NCBI GenBank assembly: GCA_025738555.1
Contig: JAOVFP010000018.1
Location: 2,108,001-2,172,000, forward strand
DNA: 64,000 nt
Direction of reading: 5' to 3'
Source: Cyathus striatus
Lineage: Eukaryota > Basidiomycota > Agaricomycetes > Agaricales > Nidulariaceae
Position 1 is the stretch's first letter; the number at the start of each line of letters is the position of its first letter. Shown piece after piece: positions 56,165-64,000 of this stretch. The position numbers and the translations under genes were made by a program. Below the pieces are notes generated by a model. That model did not search any database. It worked only from the letters and a program-made list of their open reading frames with translations, and was not told where the DNA came from.

Positions 56165-58323
56165 ATGCACCTCTGTTTCCTTGTCCTTTTCTTCCTCTTC
56201 TTCCCTGTGCTACTCAAGGCTTCTCCATTCCCTGTACTTCCTTCAACTATCTAACTTTATCTGTCCATTAATCACTATCTAAATCTTACTCTCAAGAATG
56301 TCTTGAGTGCCCAGGATCATCTCCGCTCCCAATCGCTTGAGGGACGTGCAGCCCGTCCCACTACCACGCCAGGCTCCGTATGTCCTTCTGCTATCTAGCT
56401 AATGTTATTGCTAATACATATGTAGGATCTCTCTAGCCATATCTCCTCACGATCGCCCGGCATATACAAAACCCCTCAAGCCCATGAACATTGCCCGAAC
56501 CTTTTGACCACCCGTATGGTCATGAATAAAGTCGAAGTTGTTCAACTCGCCGTATGTCTCTTTGTTACTTCGTCCATCTTGAACCACTCACCAAAACTGT
56601 ACATGTGTCTACATAGAGCATCCTCAAAACCGATACCTCAAGCCCCCCCTCGGTGCCTGCGGAACACGCGAAGACGGCAATGAAGATCCAGGAGAGCGAA
56701 CTAGATTTCTTTTTAGGCGAGATCAATCCCGAAATCGCAGAAAGCTTAAAAGGGTATGATCGACGCAAAGGAGGATCGACTACGATCTTGTTCGAAGTTG
56801 ACGACGCCCCTCACGTTGCTTCCTCTTCCAGCGACGGCAAAGGAAGATCGACAACTATCCTTCCGCACGACGCTCTCCAAGTCCCTGTACGTTCAATATT
56901 GGTTATCTTGCGACTTTCCTTTGACACTTCCCAAGGATGGCCTTGCAACGTCTCCCGTTTCCGTTCCAGCTTCCGTACGTCACCTTACCACTTCGGTCCA
57001 TCCATCCATTCACTAACGGCTACACGTCTAGAACAACCTTGTAGTCAACACTCCAAGTCTCTCCCCATTGGCCACCAAGGGTTCTGAGGTGGTGATGAGA
57101 ATACAGGGTAGAGAGCCGTACCTGTACCCCGCGTTGTCCGATAGCGATAAAGCTAATCGAGGCGACACAGAATGGTCTTCAAATGGAGACAAACGATACG
57201 ATCATGGTCATCATGGTCATAATCGACACAAATCAGTGGGATTAACCACTACTATCGTCGTTGGTAGTTTATCACTTCGCGTCTCCCCTTCCAGTCGCGG
57301 GGGAGGAAGATCCATTGTCATTCCTTACGGGATGCCATTTGCGGGAAGGATGGCTGGTGGTGGGACGAGAGCTCAAATCTATGGAACTTCGTGAGGCACC
57401 TTTTATTTTATTTTTCTGTTATTTCAGTTTATTTTATTTATTAAATTTTTCGTATTTGTTGCATTTTTATTCTTCGACAAAGGCTGATGCTTTCTTTCCT
57501 CTTGCAGACAATATGGAAGTGGATACCCTGGTAATTCCACCCCTAGCGTCTCAGGTCGCGGGTTTCCATTCAATTACTATCCTATTTCCTACATCACGAA
57601 CAAATCCTTTGCCGGTCACGGAAATCTCAACGGTGACTCTAGCAACTCTCCATTCACCAATGAAGTACGTCTCTATCTCTTATAGTTCCTACCTCCACTA
57701 ACCTATGTTAATAGTACGGACGGCCAGACAACACATCCCGCCCTGGAGGAGTACTCAGCACAGCCACATTTAACTGCAAGAGCGGCAACAGCATGTTCCA
57801 GCTCCTAGCGGACGAAAGCACCGTCCTCTCTCTTATCCTCTCCATCCGGACGTCCTGCGCATCCCTACTGTCGAACCTCACGTCAACTGCAGTTCCATAC
57901 GATGGTAAACCTGGCCCGGAAGAGGCTGTGCAATATTATCGCGGGAGCAGCATCGCATTGGCGTTGGACAAGTACAACAGCTCCTCGAGCACATTCAGCA
58001 CCAACTCATCCTTGCCTGCTGGAACAAGCACCTTGTTCCCTGCGGGTACCGATTTTAAATTGTTAGAGTGCCTAAACACAACAATAGGATGCAGGGCTCC
58101 CCTTGTTCAAGCCGAAGTTGGAATGGATGAGATCCGGATAGAACTCTATGTGTTCTTCTTCGCTCTCACCATCGGAGTTGGTATTGCCATTATGCTTAGG
58201 TTTTTGGTAGAAGTGGGGCCGAAACTGTGGTTCGTGGCGACTATTGCATCAGTCACTCTAGGCACTCTTTCTCTATATATTTCAGGTGTTGATCCATCTT
58301 CTCTATTTTACCAGTCGCACTGA
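56165..58323 (+). CDS. GGGTR-IYGT secreted/membrane protein, 563 aa
   Basis: Eight exons by splice consensus: 56165-56233, 56315-56377 (or from 56297), 56426-56551, 56617-56886, 56936-56974, 57032-57390, 57508-57664, 57715-58323. Total 1,692 nt, all phases match. Exon 1 is a 23-residue signal peptide (MHLCFLVLFFLFFPVLLKA), the same length as in the gene at 62006. The middle is low-complexity, with GDGKGRSTTIL-type repeats and a His/Gly-rich stretch. The core is FAGRMAGGGTRAQIYGT, QYGSGYPGNSTPSVSGRGFP and RPDNTSRPGGVLSTATF, then a Cys-containing domain with LLECLNTTIG. Two C-terminal hydrophobic segments (FFFALTIGVGIAIML and WFVATIASVTLGTL) should anchor it. I know this kind of protein only as an unnamed basidiomycete family; no function is offered. 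Confidence 0.75.
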
Positions 58324-58869
58324 GAAGCAGGGCTGGTGCTCTGTGTAATGATCTTCTATTACATAATATACTTTCCGTGGACATTGAGTCGTTATTCATA
58401 GTTTTTTTTGCATTTGATTTGTAACTACTTGTACACACATACTTGTAATATCATACTGATATATCGCACTGCTCGTACTTTACTGGATTTTGACAGCTCG
58501 GGCAGCGGTGAACCCTGCTACTGTATGTATGTGTTAAACTCATCTATGTGCCTTACTTATATATTCTTTATCTGAATTGGCGGATAATATGCGTGTAAGC
58601 GTATTGGTGCAGTCCAATTACTGATTTCATGGTGTCAATCCTATACTTACTAATTGTGTCAGGCAAGTAACTGTTACTGTACGCTGAAGGGATACGTGAG
58701 ACGGTACACTGATTTCTTTACGGCCGGTGTTCCTGTTCGTACACGTTCTCACTCGACTTGCACTTTGCTTGCACTCGACCTTCTTCCGCCTCAAAAAGCC
58801 CTCCAGCTTAAGAACAAGAAGGAGTGACCAAGGAATAGGAGCGTTTAACCCGACTACCGTATCAACCCA
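58324..58869. other. Intergenic, upstream of HMG relic H6
   Basis: No gene. From about 58720 the sequence resembles 1070-1165, the old upstream region of H1. Confidence 0.4.
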
Positions 58870-60400
58870 TGGATGACGAAAGGATGTGAATATAACGCCT
58901 CTCTCTCCCTCCCACGCCTCTCCCTCTTTGGGCATCTCTCCCTCTCTCTTCACAACGATACCAGCACGTATAAAGGCACGGACCCGTAGGCGGTCTTCGC
59001 ACGTCCCAAGCACGTCCGCAGAGGAGCGGAGACGCGAGGAACAGCCCAGTTATTGTTGGAGGGGAAGTAGGATGAGCTTTCTCGGGCTGTTTTAGGAGGC
59101 CATCCAGTGTGCCTTTGCCCGGCGATTATGGGTTTGGAGGTGGTGGAACTGCTCTCCCTTCCGTTCCTTTCTTACAGCTGTAGTTCCTCAGGCGCCCATC
59201 GAGCGCATACAGCCCGTACACATTCGGGTTTAGAAGACGAAGTGACCAGCGCCGCCAGAGCGCTGGAAACATCCCACTCTTCTAGACCTCCTTCACCCAC
59301 CCCCAGCCGCAGGCTGGAGGTGGTATATAAGTACCTCCAGATGGACTCGGACTTGCTCGGACCCCTTTCCAGAAGCAGGCACGAGTTTCCTATCCGGCTT
59401 CGGCTCCTCCTCCTCGTATTCGCAAGCATACGAAGGAGTTTGTAGTCCCCTGTTACATCTCGATTGGATCTGAAGATCACGCTAACCTCAAATGTACCGT
59501 CACGTGATTGGTTTGCTCACAGAATGCAACTCAGTTTGAGCGCTACATTAGCGCTTAGAGGGCGTTTATACGTTAATCTTCGCGTTCAACATGTAATAAG
59601 CTATGTAGTGTAGATATGATACGTATATGTCCCACCCTTCGAAAGGACATAGCTTAACGTAGTTTTAAATAGAATCAAAAGTATTGTTTAGTAAAATGTT
59701 ATAATAATATAAATAATACTTTGGTGCAACTTAATACTGCCGCCTCCAAGCTGCAAGTAGCAAGCTAATGTATAATTGCTGATCAAGGTCCGATAAAGCC
59801 GTTAGAAAGTTTGTAACGTCTCGAAGATGGACCAAAATATATATGAACAAAAATAAGTACTATAGTGAAGTATTATTTGTAAAATTTAATGATAGGTGGC
59901 GTGTGTAGAGAGAAAGTACATACTTAATGTCTTCGTAAACGTGCATGTACCTTTACGCCGTGTGGGTATCTTTTTCTTAAATTACTATAAATTGTTTTAA
60001 TGTACACACTAAATTTAACAGAACTTTCCATACATTCCTCTCGTTATTATGAAGGGCAGAATATATTATTGAGTTTAAGAAGATACATAGTGCTAAAGCA
60101 ACACACCAAAAAATAGCAGGAGCATCCGCCACGCACCCACTAACAAAAACAACATAAAATGAGTCAAATAGACAACATACATGGCTCTCAGCCCACATAC
60201 TTCCTATGTTTTACGATAACGCTAGTAATTACTTAATGAGTGGTTCGCCGCCAACTGAGCTGGATGGTGGGAAGCGAATATCTGCAGTGGCGCTTACCAT
60301 TTTGGGCTTATCGAGATGTAACAGGGGACTCAAAACCGCATACGAAGCCCCCCCACCATGCTCGATCAATCCATTCGGAACGATGAGTCAATCTGGTTAC
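58870..60400 (+). pseudogene. HMG-box family relic H6, split by an element
   Basis: Blocks in several frames: PLPGDYGFGGGGTALPSVPF near 59115-59170, FLRRPSSAYSPYTFGFRRRS near 59187-59245, PDGLGLARTPF near 59340, then SYSQAYE up to 59435. A 902-bp element follows; after it APPPCSINPFGTMS continues at 60348-60390. Removing the element restores the family order YEAPPPYSINPF. Pseudogene. Confidence 0.6.
59436..60337. mobile_element. Mutator-like non-autonomous element, 902 bp
   Basis: Direct duplication GCATACGAAG, 10 bp, on both sides (59426-59435, 60338-60347). Ends are inverted repeats with AGTCCCCTGTTACATCTCGA after GAGTTTGT or GGTTTTG. No coding sequence of its own was seen. A 9-10-bp duplication fits the Mutator superfamily. 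The ends differ from those of the other two 9-bp elements in this window. Confidence 0.8.
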
Positions 60401-60519
60401 ATAGTTGGGGCCCAGTTTTTCACAGGGAGGCAGGGCAGGAGGGATCGGGACTAACAATAGAGGCATTAGTATGGTATCAATGGTTTGAGCTTCTCACAAT
60501 CAATTACTCACCCCGCTCA
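60401..60519. other. Short spacer
   Basis: Nothing recognised. Confidence 0.3.
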
Positions 60520-60905
60520 ACGTAACAGCAATAAACTGCACAGACCCCTCCGACTCAGACCCTGAATACCCCTTCCTCTTCCCTCCTCTTCGCTCTTCGT
60601 CCAGCCCATAGAAGTTAATGAATCATATTCTGCACACCCAGCGCATTCATGCACGTCCGCGCTGACTTCGTCGCCAAAACAGGTTCCGAGGCTCTTGAAG
60701 ATCATTCGGAGTGCTAGCACAAACTCCCCCCCCACCCCCCCCCAAGCTGGATGTACGGGCGCGAATGCTGCTAGGAGGAACATAAGAGGCCAGTTGGTGT
60801 TGGAGGGAAGGAGGGGGGCTATAGATCCTCCAAGGAGGCTGTCCAGTGTGCCGCTTCCGGAAATTATGGTGTCTACGGCAACGTTGCCTTGTCTTATGTA
60901 CCAAC
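60520..60905 (+). pseudogene. HMG-box family relic H7 (N-terminal part)
   Basis: PSAFMHVRADFVAK near 60640-60680 matches PNAFM-FRADFVRQ, the start of the HMG box. LLGGT and EASWCWREGGG-type pieces of the following region are in other frames. Strongly decayed. Confidence 0.45.
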
Positions 60906-61010
60906 CTCCGTACTCAGCGGAATTATCGTGTTCGTCTGCTGAAGGGTGCAGTGTTGATCAGTGACGCAGTTAGACGAGTGGAAGGAGGATACGAGGAGCG
61001 GCGACATGTC
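60906..61010 (-). pseudogene. Fragment of GGGTR-IYGT family gene
   Basis: CAGCGGAATTATCGTG, then CCGCTGAAGGGCGCAGTG-like and GCAGTTAGACGAGTGGA-type strings, match 53350-53500 of the minus-strand relic with a deletion between them. A short duplicated piece only. Confidence 0.55.
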
Positions 61011-62005
61011 GACACGCCTGTGTTCTCATCTGCAGTCGGGAAGAGGCCCGGTTGCTGACATCACACTGCCTCAAAGCTTCGAAGACAATTAGAAGATCTG
61101 GAGCTTGATGTTCTAAAAATTCGGGGTTCCTACTCAGGAACAACGTACCGATTATTATGATAAAGAAATAGGTTCGAGCATTCTCGCTATCTCAACGTTT
61201 AGAAGCAATTCTTATTACCAGTGCGCCCTTCTGTTCTTCCGTATAAGACGGGATTGGAAAGAAACATTAATATTCACCGCCTGACATATCCTAAAGACGT
61301 CTTGAAGGAATTGGCTGTGCATTGGATGGAATAGCAATCTAGTATCGTCATTTCCATCTGGTGTCGGGACAGAGAATAAATAAACATTTAATGGCCTACG
61401 TGTACAAGTGTAAATAACATATTTGCAAATAGAGATAGAGGATCTTTTAGAGTCGTACTCTCACCGACGATGAATTGGCGTAACGAAAGCGACATGGACA
61501 AGCTGGAGTCGAAAGAAAGTTGGAAGAAGCACTCCATTGAGCTACGATTGATAAGTCGCTGAGATTGAAATGAAGAGCCGCAAGCAAGTGCCAACACTCC
61601 TGGCACACGGATATATTGCGGTGCTGCAAAATCGATTGCAAAATGATCTGCAAAGTGTTTTCATTTTGACACATGCAAAATGGGGTGAAAATCCATTTCC
61701 TTAAAAAGCAATTTTATCTATATAAGGAAAGCATTTTACTTACAATTAGCCCTTCTCAAAACTTAAACACCGTGCAACCAATTTTGCATCAGATTTTGCA
61801 GTACACAATAAAGCATCAGGTCAGGAGTGCAACATACCAAGCGCCGTATATGTATTTATAGAACTAGAGCCATATGGGGTACGATCGACTGGGGACTCGA
61901 GAGTCGAGACGCGTGGTTATTCCGCAGAGTAGCACTTGTATATAACTTAACAGTCAAGCTCCAAGTCCATCCACTGTCCTTAGACACGACCTGAAACTTC
62001 CAATA
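61011..62005. other. Intergenic, upstream of intact family gene
   Basis: No gene supported. Short minus-strand frames at 61388-61674 have no recognisable motif. Confidence 0.35.
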
Positions 62006-63067
62006 ATGTATTACCTCACCCCTCTTTTCATTGTCTCTCTTTATTTCCTAAGCATGATATCCAAGACCGCTGCTGTAAGTATATGGTTCTCCTAGCATTT
62101 CACTCATTTCACAGTTGCTTATAATAATCTAGGATCAACAGATTGATCAGCACGAATCTGAAGTGATAGCATCCACGATCATTGTTAACGGCGTACCTCT
62201 CCCCGTTTCTTCTTCCAATTTCGGTGAAGCGGACCTCAATATCGCCATAACTCCCGGATGTCATTTCGCTGGTAGAATGATTGGTGGTGGGACTAGAGCT
62301 GATATCTACGGGACTCAGTGCGTTTAATTAAATTTCCCTTTATTAAGGCATTCGACGGTGTCGTGTTATAGCTTGTACGGGAGCGGTTATCCTGGAATGT
62401 CCACACCAGGCGTTAAAGGACGAGGGTTTCCATTCTTCTACTGGCCTATGTCTTACTGCAAGGTCCATGACTACGATTGCGGTAATGATCCAAGCGCAGC
62501 CATTAACTTTCCGTACACAGCAGAGGTACGCCGGTCTTAGCCCGCCTATATCATCTTCATCCACTAATAATAAACTATTAGTACGGAAAGCCTGATAACT
62601 CGTCTCGTCCAGGGGGACCTCTTACCACTGCCCAGTTCCACTCAAAGATCAGCAACAGCACGTACCACCTGCTCGCAGACGAAGGAACCATCCGCTCCCT
62701 CAATTCGTCCGTCCAGTCCAACTGTTCCCCTCTGTTATCTGGGACCGCATCCACAGCTCCATATGACGGTACCAATCCCTCCCCGGAAGAGGCAGTGCAA
62801 TACTATCGCGCGAGCAGTGTCGCGCTAACGCTGAGTGAGTTCGATAACTCGCGCAGTGCCATGGCAGGGCAATTATATCGCTCACTGCCTACTGGTACCG
62901 ATTTGGCGTTACTGCAGTGCTTGAACACCACGGTTGGACAAACTGTTCTGCTTGCCGATGCTACGCAACTCATTGAGCTTGAAAAAGCCAAGAAGCTTGT
63001 CATATCTTTTATGATACTGGTGCTTATTGTTATGCCATCAATTAAGCATCTTCGAATGACTCGGTAG
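62006..63067 (+). CDS. GGGTR-IYGT secreted/membrane protein, 297 aa
   Basis: Four exons: 62006-62074, 62133-62317, 62372-62525, 62582-63067; 894 nt, phases match, stop TAG at 63065. Exon 1 is a 23-residue signal peptide (MYYLTPLFIVSLYFLSMISK). Exon 2 ends with the core FAGRMIGGGTRADIYGT; exon 3 gives LYGSGYPGMSTPGVKGRGFP and a Cys pair; exon 4 starts YGKPDNSSRPGGPLTTAQF and has QSNC, EEAVQYYRASSVALTL and LLQCLNTTVG. A hydrophobic stretch near the end (KLVISFMILVLIVMPSI) could anchor it, with a short basic tail. It lacks the long low-complexity insert of the 563-residue relative, but the last three exons share intron positions and phases. Function unknown. Confidence 0.8.
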
Positions 63068-64000
63068 GAGTGTCACATATTGAATGCTCTGGTAGCTTCA
63101 ATCGTTTGGAAGGCTTGTCATATGTACAGAGTGATATACTCATTATGATGCTTATTAGAATTTCTCCTTGTGCCTTCTATATCAAGTATATCGTTGTTTT
63201 TGTTTTGTCCTATGTGAAAAGGTAGATGATAAGTATATTTTGTTCTTGGTTTGTGTTAGATACTTGTGTAGCTTTAATGGTTTTTTGAATGTATTTTTTG
63301 GATTGGAAGTTCGTGTGGCCCGAGCGGGAATAATAGGATAAATTAAGCTCTTGCGCAGCCAGCAGTGACGGGGTAACCGGATTGAATGTTATTAGCAATG
63401 TCGACAACAATTAGAAACTTCAACCCACATTAGATTCGTTCGTTTTGCCTATCGAGAACGGTACTTACTTGACGTGATCTTTCTGCGCTTTGTGTACATC
63501 TAAACCATATATTGTATATCTTAAAACACAACCACAATAAACTGAATGCTTGGAATATAAGTGTATATGACAACGCACGTCTGAAGTTCCGCAATATCTG
63601 CTTGCAAGCGAGTATCTTGTAATGAAATGCAGCACGCTCGATGACCATCCTGGTAACTTGATGGCAGGACTACGCAAGTTCCATTGTTGCACCTTTATTT
63701 CTGATAATAATCTGTAGTGTTAATATAGTGACATTTCAAGGTATAAGTAATAGTGCAAACGCTTACTAGGGTAATTTCAAGTTCGCCGTAGTTGAGCAAA
63801 TTGCACTGACTAGAATAGGAAGGGACGAAATGGTATTGGTAGTGATCTCTTTAGCAAGAGTGGTGATCACAAGCGCAGATTCCATGCGTCGGACGGTTTT
63901 ATCGTTGGTTCGTGCCATTGTAGAATGCGGATGCGAGCTTATAGCACTGGAGAAACGCGAGAGAGTGCCTCAGAGCATTGAGTGCTGTTGAAGTGCTATA
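63068..64000. other. Downstream flank, remnant of HMG 3' region
   Basis: Around 63255-63305 (GTTAGATACTTG ... GAATGTATTTTTTGGATTGG) the sequence matches 31605-31670 downstream of H4, so an old 3' flank of an HMG copy lies here. No gene recognised in the rest. Confidence 0.4.

Overview
The window looks like a chromosome segment of a basidiomycete fungus, most likely an agaricomycete. The support is: many spliceable introns of about 47-60 nt with GTRNGY donors; F-box proteins of the basidiomycete type with leucine-rich tails; HMG-box genes of the IPRPPNAF...FRADFV kind; and a secreted protein family with a GGGTR-x-IYGT motif. No bacterial operon signals, tRNA or rRNA genes were seen. Exon structures were worked out by hand from splice consensus, frame continuity and comparison between copies inside the window.

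The left two thirds (about 1.2-49.2 kb) is a damaged tandem array. A repeating unit of [F-box/LRR gene +] [second F-box-like gene -] [HMG-box gene +] occurs with F-box genes at 3.57, 8.18/23.6 and 44.8 kb and HMG copies at 1.2, 2.2, 7.0, 30.2, 44.4 (remnant) and 48.1 kb. Most members are broken. Comparing copies gives the ends of many mobile insertions almost to the base, because an uninterrupted paralogue lies nearby.

The main object is a 15,390-bp DNA transposon at 8231-23620. It sits inside the coding start of an F-box gene and is bounded by a perfect 9-bp target duplication (CCTACCGTC) and inverted ends made of GACGTTGCC iterations. It carries one 12-exon gene (12375-19197) whose spliced frame is unbroken for 2,076 codons. 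The predicted protein joins a GCM-type zinc domain, a Mutator-like DDE core, a tandem array of PKKKRKA nuclear localisation signals, a ubiquitin-specific-protease-like domain with Cys-His-Asp in order, a PHD finger and a Tudor-like tail. A second gene (8572-11193) points the other way and has one in-frame TGA. A family of small hairpins with covarying stems flanks the transposase gene on both sides.

Other insertions: a 1.5-kb TIR element with a solo LTR nested in it (4088-5593); a 2.5-kb long-TIR element with a TA-flanked MITE inside (26375-28899); a 2.76-kb Mutator-like element with 9-bp TSD (32759-35514); a multi-level nest at 36.4-43.6 kb (possible outer element, Tc1/mariner with five TGA stops, 8-bp-TSD element with a 19-bp satellite, solo LTR); a hAT-type MITE (42795-43287); a 5'-truncated LINE with 13-bp TSD (51894-52733); and a 902-bp element with 10-bp TSD splitting an HMG copy (59436-60337).

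The right end (51-63 kb) holds four loci of the GGGTR-IYGT secreted/membrane family. Two have complete spliced frames (56165-58323 and 62006-63067), one is a frameshifted minus-strand copy, and one is a fragment split by the LINE. They are mixed with HMG-box relics. The complete members of this family and the giant transposon's main gene are the best candidates for functional genes here.
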